Positions 16,839 to 22,580 of a DNA stretch of 35,488 nt are shown here, piece by piece. This stretch comes from Parcubacteria group bacterium CG1_02_58_44 (GTDB lineage Bacteria; Patescibacteriota; Patescibacteriia; SG8-24). Positions within the stretch are counted from its first letter, which is position 1; each line of letters begins with the position of its first letter. The notes beneath the pieces were generated by a model that made no database searches, was not told the DNA's origin, and saw only the letters and a program-made list of their open reading frames with translations. The translations under genes were made by a program, and so were the position numbers. Location of the stretch: positions 1 to 35,488 of the forward strand of contig MNWN01000034.1 of NCBI GenBank assembly GCA_001872545.1. The letters are read 5' to 3'.

Positions 16839-17396
16839 ATGCGTATCAGCCTGGAACTTAGGACTACCCCGTCTCAGCTTACAGCGCGTTTTTCCGTACC
16901 CTCGGGCGGTGCCAGAACCGACCGGCAGCGCGTCGAGCCCGGGGCCTGGGGAGCGGTGATCCGCGACTCGGCCGGTCGGAGCATGGAGTTGATGCGTTGG
17001 GGGAAGGGGGAGTCGCGGCTGTCGGACGATGTCCGCCTGTCGGTCGACGTGCGGATCGAGGACCTGGTCGGACGGCATAGTCGACATCTGCTGGAGCGGC
17101 GGCTGCTGGTACCGGTCTCGTCCTTCTCCGTCGGGTCGGGCGGTGAGATGCGGCGGTTTCGTTCGGTCGACGGCGGACTGTTGACTCTGGCCGGAGTCTG
17201 GGACGTCGACGGGTACTGGCGCGGCCGGCCGGTGCGCTGCTTCCGGGTCGTTACCGGACCGGGTGACGCTCTGGCTCGCCTGCCGCTCGTACTGCGATCG
17301 GAGAACGAACGCATTTGGTTGAATCCATTCGCTGCCGATACGGCCCTGCTCGATGCGCTTGAACCACTGAACGAGGATTCGCTCGAAATTAGCTAG
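16839..17396 (+). CDS. Divergent SRAP (HMCES/YedK-like) protein lacking catalytic residues
   Basis: A 185-residue protein that follows the SRAP domain outline. MELMRWGKGES corresponds to the family's RWGLIP block, RRLLVPVSSFSV to RCLVPADGFYEW, LTLAGVWDVDG to the AGLW block, CFRVVTGPGD to the TILT block, and RLPLVLRSENERIWLNP to the RMPVIL-WL block. SRAP proteins normally begin MCGR with the Cys that crosslinks abasic sites; here the protein begins MRIS. The glutamate of GFYEW and the histidine before RMP are also missing. If the assignment is right, it has lost the thiazolidine crosslinking chemistry. It follows an exonuclease gene by 13 nt. The start at 16839 is the first ATG after that gene. 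Confidence 0.6.
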   Translation: MRISLELRTTPSQLTARFSVPSGGARTDRQRVEPGAWGAVIRDSAGRSMELMRWGKGESRLSDDVRLSVDVRIEDLVGRHSRHLLERRLLVPVSSFSVGSGGEMRRFRSVDGGLLTLAGVWDVDGYWRGRPVRCFRVVTGPGDALARLPLVLRSENERIWLNPFAADTALLDALEPLNEDSLEIS

Positions 17397-17466
17397 GACC
17401 GGAGCGGATGGAAATGATCGGCCGTTGGGTATTGTTTTTTAAGCCTCTTTCGAGTTGTGCCCGCAC

Positions 17467-17496
17467 TTCGGTTTTTTGTTTGAATGATGATATAAT
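17467..17496 (+). promoter_or_regulatory. Promoter of the hydrogenase operon
   Basis: A perfect TATAAT at 17491-17496 with TTCGGT 18 nt upstream (17467-17472). The predicted start near 17503 gives a ~48-nt leader in which GTCGA and TCGAC can form a small hairpin, followed by GAGGT 11 nt before the ATG. Confidence 0.65.
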
Positions 17497-17550
17497 CCAA
17501 GTCGACTGGTTTCGACTGCGGATTATTGGTAGTCGAGGTAAAGCGTCATT

Positions 17551-17865
17551 ATGGCTAAGAAATCGAAAGAAAATGGGGGACTGGGGCGGTTTCGTCCAAC
17601 AGTCAGCGAGACCGACGACGTGCAGGTGACGCGGTTCCTAGGCCTGTGCAAGAGCTGCGGCCAATGCATCGAGAAGTGTCCGGTCAGGGCGATCAGCTGG
17701 GACGAGAGCGAGCTGGGACTGTTGGGGGAGCCGGCGATCAGGATCGACACCGCCGTCTGCATCGGCTGCGAGCTGTGCGAACAGATATGTCCGGACGCGG
17801 CGATCGAGATTCGCAACAAGAAAACCGAACGTCTGCTTAAGGAACGGGCGGCCAAGACCAAGTAA
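17551..17865 (+). CDS. 2x[4Fe-4S] ferredoxin of the hydrogenase operon
   Basis: A 104-residue bacterial-type ferredoxin with two complete cluster motifs: CKSCGQCIEKCP (C33, C36, C39, C43) and CIGCELCEQICP (C70, C73, C76, C80). The N-terminal 30 residues and the lysine-rich tail are extensions beyond the fold. It is the first gene of an operon ending with the catalytic subunits of a NiFe hydrogenase, so it probably passes electrons between the hydrogenase and the FAD oxidoreductase, either as a stable subunit or as a free carrier. Confidence 0.9.
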   Translation: MAKKSKENGGLGRFRPTVSETDDVQVTRFLGLCKSCGQCIEKCPVRAISWDESELGLLGEPAIRIDTAVCIGCELCEQICPDAAIEIRNKKTERLLKERAAKTK

Positions 17866-17899
17866 AGTTTTTTAGACATTAAGGACTAACCGTACTTCT

Positions 17900-18181
17900 A
17901 TGCCAGAAGAGAGAAAGATCGCCAGCATCAAGATCGACCGCGACAGCTGCATCGGCGCTGCGCCCTGCGTGGCGGCGGCCGGCAGCGTTTTCGAGCTCGA
18001 CACCGAGCAGAAGGCCGTGCTGAAGAGGAAGGGCGGCGAACGGGTCTCGGACCAGACCGACAAGGTTGACCTCGAGGACGGGGTGATCTCCGACGACACC
18101 CTGCTTGCCGCGGCCCAGTCCTGTCCGGTCCGGGCCATCTATCTTTACGACGAGGCCGGCAACCAGATCTTTCCGGCCTAG
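17900..18181 (+). CDS. Single-cluster ferredoxin with three cysteine ligands
   Basis: A 93-residue ferredoxin. The first motif reads CIGAAPC (C17, C23), with alanine at residue 20 where a [4Fe-4S] ferredoxin has its second Cys; the last ligand is C75 in AAQSCPVRAI. Three Cys normally hold a [3Fe-4S] cluster or a [4Fe-4S] cluster with a non-Cys ligand. The region between (GSVFELDTEQKAVL) and the IYLYDEAG tail fit the family of one-cluster bacterial ferredoxins. It is the second of two ferredoxin genes in the hydrogenase operon, and probably offers a cluster of different potential from the first. Confidence 0.88.
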   Translation: MPEERKIASIKIDRDSCIGAAPCVAAAGSVFELDTEQKAVLKRKGGERVSDQTDKVDLEDGVISDDTLLAAAQSCPVRAIYLYDEAGNQIFPA

Positions 18182-18197
18182 TTAGGACGCCTTACAA

Positions 18198-19442
18198 ATG
18201 GAAAGGTACGACTACCTGATCATCGGCGGCGGTATCGCGGGGACGACCGCCGCCGAGACGTTAAAGAGGGAGGAACCTGCCGCGCGAGTGGCCATCATTT
18301 CGGACGAACCCTGTCCGCTGTATTCGCGCATCCTGCTTTCCAAGCCGAACTTTTTTTTGGGCAAGGTGCCGTTCGAGACCATCTGGATGAGGAAGCCGGA
18401 GCGCTACGCCGAGCAGGGCATCGACTTCATGTCCGGCCGACGGGCCGAACGCCTTTCGGTCGGGGATCATGCGGTGACGTTGGATGACGGTACCGAGCTG
18501 GGCTTCGGTCAGCTGCTTCTGGCCACCGGCTGTCCGGCAAGGAAGCTGGACGTGCCTGGGCTGTCCGGCAAGGTCGGCGTCAGCTACATGAAGACGGTGA
18601 ACGACGCCCGTACGGTCATGGCGGAGATCCGTCGGGCTAAACGGGCCGTGGTCGTGGGCGCAGGTTTCGTCAGTTTTGAGATGTGCGACCTGCTGCGGCA
18701 GGCCGGACTGGAGGTGGAGGTAATGGTGCGCGAAACCTATTTCTGGGAGCCGGTTCTGGACCGGACCGCCGGACAGCTCATCGAGCAGTCCCTGACGGAG
18801 GGCGGAGTCCGGGTTCGTCTGAAGTCGGAAGTTGCCGAAGTGCTTGGGAATGATCGTGTCGAGGGCGTCAGGCTGAAGGACGGCACCGAGATCGACTGCG
18901 ACCTGCTGGTGATCGGCATCGGTGTGCAGTTCGACGGCAGTTGGCTGGAGCGGGCCGGGGTGGCAGTTGGCCGCGGCGTCAGGACCGACGAGCATCTGAA
19001 GACTAACCTGGACGGCATCTGGGCGGCCGGCGACGTGGCCGAGCTCGACGATCCGGCTGTCGGAGAGCCATATATCTGTGGTACTTGGCTGGATGCGCAG
19101 GAGCAGGGACGGACCGCCGCACTCAACATGCTCGGTCGGAATCTGTCCTACCGGGCCGTATCTTCATACACTTCGCACGGCTTCGGCCTGAGTCTGGCCT
19201 TTGTCGGACGGATCAGGTGCGAAAGCAGACGGCTTTTTCCTCGTGGTCGGGTAGAGTCCGGCTCGTACGGCTGCATTGTCGTTCGGAATGGACGATCGGT
19301 CGTCGGCGGCTTCCTGATCAACCGCGGCAGCGACTTGGCTCCGATAAAGGCCGCCATTGAGGGCGAAGTAGACATCTCCGGCCAGATGGCGCTGCTGTCC
19401 GATCCGGAATCCGACCTGACGACGCTCCTGCCCAAAAAATAA
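18198..19442 (+). CDS. FAD-dependent pyridine nucleotide-disulfide-type oxidoreductase
   Basis: A 414-residue flavoprotein with the FAD-binding GGGIAG near residues 10-15, the NAD(P)-binding VVVGAGFVSFE near 151-161, LLLATG (106-111), and the second FAD motif TNLDGIWAAGDVAE. It belongs to the rubredoxin/ferredoxin reductase-like branch without a redox-active CxxC disulfide. In this operon it most likely exchanges electrons between NAD(P)H and the ferredoxins and hydrogenase. The nucleotide preference (NAD or NADP) cannot be decided by eye. It starts 16 nt after the three-Cys ferredoxin and ends 9 nt before the small subunit gene. Confidence 0.88.
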   Translation: MERYDYLIIGGGIAGTTAAETLKREEPAARVAIISDEPCPLYSRILLSKPNFFLGKVPFETIWMRKPERYAEQGIDFMSGRRAERLSVGDHAVTLDDGTELGFGQLLLATGCPARKLDVPGLSGKVGVSYMKTVNDARTVMAEIRRAKRAVVVGAGFVSFEMCDLLRQAGLEVEVMVRETYFWEPVLDRTAGQLIEQSLTEGGVRVRLKSEVAEVLGNDRVEGVRLKDGTEIDCDLLVIGIGVQFDGSWLERAGVAVGRGVRTDEHLKTNLDGIWAAGDVAELDDPAVGEPYICGTWLDAQEQGRTAALNMLGRNLSYRAVSSYTSHGFGLSLAFVGRIRCESRRLFPRGRVESGSYGCIVVRNGRSVVGGFLINRGSDLAPIKAAIEGEVDISGQMALLSDPESDLTTLLPKK

Positions 19443-19451
19443 ACGACACCT

Positions 19452-19961
19452 ATGAACGAACAAGACAAGCCCAGAAAGGTACGCATCGGCTGGTTCAGCT
19501 TCGCCTGCTGCGAGGACAACACCATCGTCATGACCGAACTGCTGAACGACCGTTGGCAGGAGTGGCGCGAACTGTTCGACTTTCGGCATGCCCGCGTACT
19601 GCAGACCAATAATGTCCTCGACCAGATGGACATCGCCTTCATCGAGGGGGCGGTGGCCGGCGAGCCCCAGGCCCAGGAAATCCGCGAGATCCGGAAGTTG
19701 GCGACGCTGGTAGTCGCGATCGGTTCGTGTGCCGTGACCGGCATGCCGTCGGCCCAGCGCAACCTGTTCAGCGACGAGCAGAAGCAGGACGTCGGGTTCC
19801 TGGTCGAGCGCTTCGGTCACCTGGATCAGGTGCTCAAGCTGAGCGACGTGATCAAGGTCGACGCCGAGGTGCCCGGCTGTTCGATGGATCCGCAGCGCTT
19901 TCTCGACACCGTCGACTCGGCCGTGGCCCAGGTAAGGGCCGGCTGGGCATCCGAAAAGTAA
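19452..19961 (+). CDS. NiFe hydrogenase small subunit, minimal one-cluster form
   Basis: A 169-residue protein homologous to the proximal-cluster domain of NiFe hydrogenase small subunits. Candidate cluster ligands are C19 and C20 in SFACCEDN, C93 in AIGSCAVTGMPSAQRN and C143 in VPGCSMDPQRF. The usual first motif is CxxC; adjacent cysteines here mean that one ligand may be shifted. There is no C-terminal domain for medial and distal clusters and no signal peptide, so the enzyme is cytoplasmic and relies on separate ferredoxins. NNVLDQMDIAFIEGAVAGE is the conserved stretch of the fold. The group (3-like or other) would need a phylogeny. Confidence 0.9.
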   Translation: MNEQDKPRKVRIGWFSFACCEDNTIVMTELLNDRWQEWRELFDFRHARVLQTNNVLDQMDIAFIEGAVAGEPQAQEIREIRKLATLVVAIGSCAVTGMPSAQRNLFSDEQKQDVGFLVERFGHLDQVLKLSDVIKVDAEVPGCSMDPQRFLDTVDSAVAQVRAGWASEK

Positions 19962-19973
19962 CGCCTGTAGCCT

Positions 19974-21269
19974 ATGCATTCGCAAGACATATCGCTCGAC
20001 GCCATCTGCAAGGTCGAGGGCCACGCCAAACTCGATTTGCGCATCCGCGACGGTAAGGTGGAACACGTTCACTATCAGATTCAGGAGTACAAGCGCTTCT
20101 TTTCCAAGGCGGTCGAGGGCAAGCCTCTGGCGGCCATTCCGCCGCTGTTGTCGAGGATCTGCGGTACCTGCTCGAACGCCCACGTCATGTGCGCCATCGA
20201 AGCCTGCGAGAACGCGGTCGGCCTGCAGCCGTCGCCGCAGACCATGGACCTCCGTCACCTGACCATGTACGGGCTGAACATCCGCGACCACGCCCTTCAC
20301 CTGTACATCTTCGTCATGCCGGACCTCTACGGCAAGGACAATTTCCTGTCTTTTGACGAGAACGACGAGGAACAGCATCAGCATCTGCATGACTGTTTCG
20401 AGATCAAGGCGGCAGGCAACTACCTGGCCCAGATCGTGGCCGGTCGGTCGGTCCATGCGACCTATCCGACTCTCGGCGGGTTCAATCATCTGCCGTCGAA
20501 GGAGGAGATCGAGGAGGCAATTCGTAAGCTGGAGGCGGCACGTCCGGCGGCCATGCGCTGCATCGCGATTTTTGAACGCTGCGACTGGAGCTTCGACCGT
20601 GACATGGACTATCAGGCGCTGGTGCCGAAGGGCAGCTACTGGTTCCTGGACGGTGACGTGGTCACGAGCCATGGCGAACGGTACGGCGAGAAGCGCTATC
20701 CCGACCTGCTGGAGCATGTGGTGCTGCCGTATTCGACCGCCTCGGCCTATACGCACGAGGGACGGCCGTTCATGGTCGGAGCGCTCGCCCGACTGAATCT
20801 GGCCCAGGAAACGCTGCATCTGCAGACTAGGGAATCGCTGGGTCGGACGCTGGAGCTGTTTCCTTCCACCAACATCTACCGCAACAATCTGGCTCAGGCG
20901 ATCGAACTGCTGCACAGCATCGATCATGCGATCGAACTGCTGCAGGGACGTGAGTTTGCGGTCGAGGCGCCCATCAGGCCGGAGATTCGTGAAGGGGAGG
21001 GGATCGGCGTGGTCGAGGCGCCGCGCGGGACGCTCTACCATAAGATCGTGGTCGGAGAGGATGGGCTAGTGCGGCGGGGCGAGGTCATCGTGCCGACCGG
21101 ACAGAATCAGATCAACATCGAGCGCGACATCGCGGGACTGGTCGACGGACTGCTGCCGGATACCGACCGTCCGACGATCGAGCACGAGATCGAGAAGCTC
21201 ATTCGGGCCTACGATCCTTGCATGAGCTGCGCTACGCACTTTCTGAAAGTCGATTGGGATTTGGTATGA
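19974..21269 (+). CDS. NiFe hydrogenase large (catalytic) subunit
   Basis: A 431-residue catalytic subunit that holds the NiFe(CN)2CO centre. The L1 motif is RICGTCSNAH (C63, C66, H70) and the L2 motif is DPCMSCATH (C416, C419, H422), so all four nickel cysteines are present. The EGHAKL block near residue 15 and EAPRGTLYHK, with PTGQNQ after it, are also conserved. Nine residues (FLKVDWDLV) follow H422, the place where maturation proteases cut, so the tail is short but present; a maturation-protease-like gene lies on the opposite strand at 21783-22154. It follows the small subunit by 12 nt. No hyp genes are in the window. Confidence 0.93.
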   Translation: MHSQDISLDAICKVEGHAKLDLRIRDGKVEHVHYQIQEYKRFFSKAVEGKPLAAIPPLLSRICGTCSNAHVMCAIEACENAVGLQPSPQTMDLRHLTMYGLNIRDHALHLYIFVMPDLYGKDNFLSFDENDEEQHQHLHDCFEIKAAGNYLAQIVAGRSVHATYPTLGGFNHLPSKEEIEEAIRKLEAARPAAMRCIAIFERCDWSFDRDMDYQALVPKGSYWFLDGDVVTSHGERYGEKRYPDLLEHVVLPYSTASAYTHEGRPFMVGALARLNLAQETLHLQTRESLGRTLELFPSTNIYRNNLAQAIELLHSIDHAIELLQGREFAVEAPIRPEIREGEGIGVVEAPRGTLYHKIVVGEDGLVRRGEVIVPTGQNQINIERDIAGLVDGLLPDTDRPTIEHEIEKLIRAYDPCMSCATHFLKVDWDLV

Positions 21270-21718
21270 GGAAGGCAAGACTCCTGCGTCTGATTCCGGT
21301 CGCTGTTCTCGGACTGATTATTGGTATTTTTACACTGCTGACTTCAGCAGGTCTGCTCGCCTATCTGCTTGATGACAGTTTGACGTTCGTTAACGATACG
21401 GACGGACGTATAGAGTTTATGGTCTTTTTTCATGACAACTACGATCTTGAAAACGGAAAGGTGTCCAGAGTCTATGCGCTAGAACCCGGAGACGAAAAGA
21501 GGATTAGGGATTCCTACCCGGCTTGCGTTCATCTAAACAATTCCGGTGAGAGTTTCCTGCTGGAGATGGAAATCGGTGCGGATGAGCAGACTTTAAATCT
21601 GTTGGAGATCATGAACTCCGGGGCCTGTCCGTTAGACCTAGATGAATGGAACGCCGGCGACAGATGGAAATGCGTCGTCAAAAAGTCAGGTGTCTTGCCC
21701 TGCCAGCCGATTAAGTGA
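21266..21718 (+). CDS. Small membrane-anchored protein overlapping the hydrogenase large subunit gene
   Basis: A 150-residue protein whose ATG overlaps the large-subunit stop codon (ATGA at 21266-21269), which predicts translational coupling. An N-terminal basic stretch (MRKARLLRLIP) and a hydrophobic segment of about 25 residues (~9-35) anchor it; the remaining ~110 residues are acidic and contain four cysteines (YPACVHL, SGACPLD, RWKCVV, VLPCQP). No known family was recognised. As the last gene of the hydrogenase operon it may tether or accompany the enzyme, but this is only inferred from position. The frame could extend upstream to 21218, but that part lies inside the large subunit gene. 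Confidence 0.7.
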   Translation: MRKARLLRLIPVAVLGLIIGIFTLLTSAGLLAYLLDDSLTFVNDTDGRIEFMVFFHDNYDLENGKVSRVYALEPGDEKRIRDSYPACVHLNNSGESFLLEMEIGADEQTLNLLEIMNSGACPLDLDEWNAGDRWKCVVKKSGVLPCQPIK

Positions 21719-21744
21719 GTGTTCCTGGCAAGACAGAAAATAAG

Positions 21745-21770
21745 AAAGCGCCTCCGGATGGGGCGTTTTT
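21745..21770 (+). terminator. Terminator of the hydrogenase operon
   Basis: AAAGCGCCT (21745-21753) pairs with GGGGCGTTTT (21760-21769) with G-U pairs, and the 3' arm runs into a T5 tract. Confidence 0.75.
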
Positions 21771-21782
21771 CCGTAGTCGGTA

Positions 21783-22154
21783 TCAGGATTTCGTCAGTGC
21801 GGCGGCGACGAAGTCCGAGGCTGCAGCCTCGTTCATTCGTGGTGGCAGGCCGATCACCGTCACTTGGCCGATTCGGCCCAGTTTGCTGAGCAGGCGCAGT
21901 TGGGCCAGGGCGTCGAAGTCATGGGTCGAGCAGCGCGGCGAGGTCCGGAAGGCGTCGAGTGACCTGAAGATCGTCGGCTCGGTCAGGTTGATGACCGTAT
22001 CTATGACCGTCAGGTCGCCGCTTACTTCCCATTCCTCGTTCGGGTCGAGCGCGAGAAATCGGTCGTCGGGCAGCCGTCGACGCAGGTTGGGCAGGATTTT
22101 GAGCGGCAGGGAGTCGGGTTCATAGGCCGAGCTGCCGAAGACGAGGATGTCCAT
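21783..22154 (-). CDS. Hydrogenase maturation protease-like protein (HycI/HybD type)
   Basis: A 123-residue protein with the outline of NiFe hydrogenase maturation endopeptidases, which clip the C-terminal tail of the large subunit after nickel insertion. The start MDILVFGSSAYEPDSL corresponds to the N-terminal beta strand and the acidic nickel-sensing residue (E12 or D14), VIDTVINLTEP holds D52, and CSTHDFDALAQLRLLSKLG holds H78, mirroring Glu16, Asp62 and His93 of HybD. VTVIGLPP is the last conserved strand. It is convergent with the hydrogenase operon. The start at 22154 is chosen because a leaderless promoter ends 9 nt upstream; a longer frame to 22304 is not supported. Confidence 0.78.
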   Translation of the reverse strand: MDILVFGSSAYEPDSLPLKILPNLRRRLPDDRFLALDPNEEWEVSGDLTVIDTVINLTEPTIFRSLDAFRTSPRCSTHDFDALAQLRLLSKLGRIGQVTVIGLPPRMNEAAASDFVAAALTKS

Positions 22155-22163
22155 ATGAAAGTC

Positions 22164-22192
22164 AGAGTAGTGCCGCAGCTGCGGACAAGCAA
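22164..22192 (-). promoter_or_regulatory. Leaderless-type promoter of the maturation protease gene
   Basis: On the minus strand TTGCTT (22192-22187), a 17-nt spacer and TACTCT (22169-22164) are followed by 9 nt and the ATG at 22154. Confidence 0.7.
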
Positions 22193-22312
22193 GATATGGC
22201 ATCTTTTGGCTGTCTCGGAGTCGTGGATAACTTCGTCGGTTCGCTTCAACCGTCCGTTCCCGACAGGAAAATTTAGCTAAGATCTGGGCAAAAATGGGCC
22301 TCAAAAGAGGTC

Positions 22313-22340
22313 TTGCGCGAAACGTTCGGATTGGTATAAT
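22313..22340 (+). promoter_or_regulatory. Promoter of the mini zinc-ribbon gene
   Basis: TTGCGC at 22313-22318, 16-nt spacer, and a perfect TATAAT at 22335-22340. Just upstream GGCCTC and GAGGTC (22298-22312) form a small inverted repeat. Confidence 0.65.
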
Positions 22341-22379
22341 CCGGTCGCTAAATCATTCATAATTCGCACGCTGCCGAAT

Positions 22380-22529
22380 ATGGAATGCGTTTCCTGCGGT
22401 GCCGAGCTGGAACCGGATCAGGACCAGCTCTGTCCGGACTGCCAGTCCGCCGGGTCCGACGATGAGGACACGGATACGGATACGGACGAGGACGATGACG
22501 ACTTTGGGTCGGACGAGGACGAGGAGTAG
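22380..22529 (+). CDS. 49-residue zinc-ribbon protein with acidic tail
   Basis: A small gene missed by size filters. It begins MECVSCGAELEPDQDQLCPD followed by CQ, with two CxxC knuckles (C3, C6, C18, C21) forming a rubredoxin-like zinc ribbon. Residues 27-49 are almost entirely Asp, Glu and Thr, encoded by a short GATACG-type repeat. It has its own promoter with a perfect TATAAT and ends 12 nt before a strong terminator, so it is a monocistronic unit. Such zinc-ribbon plus acidic-tail mini-proteins occur in reduced genomes; function is unknown. No SD is visible. Confidence 0.75.
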   Translation: MECVSCGAELEPDQDQLCPDCQSAGSDDEDTDTDTDEDDDDFGSDEDEE

Positions 22530-22541
22530 TTCCTCGCAACG

Positions 22542-22569
22542 AAAAGGAGAGCGTTATGGCTCTCCTTTT
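22542..22569. terminator. Strong bidirectional terminator
   Basis: AAAAGGAGAGC (22542-22552) and GCTCTCCTTTT (22559-22569) form a perfect 11-bp stem with a 6-nt loop, with T-runs on both strands between two convergent genes. Confidence 0.92.
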
Positions 22570-22580
22570 GCTGTCCGTCG

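Noticed and set aside
19164-21041. A 625-codon open frame on the minus strand across the hydrogenase genes
   Set aside because: It lies opposite three well-recognised genes and its translation has no domain; GC-rich codon bias produces long antisense frames. The same applies to 11198-12199, 9603-10466 and 8280-8747 on the minus strand.
21715-22125. Plus-strand frame after the hydrogenase operon
   Set aside because: It starts at a terminator and is the complement of the maturation-protease-like gene, which has a promoter and recognisable residues.
22440-22530. A DNA repeat or CRISPR-like array at the GATACG repeats
   Set aside because: The short repeats are the codons of the acidic tail of the zinc-ribbon mini-protein and have no spacer structure.
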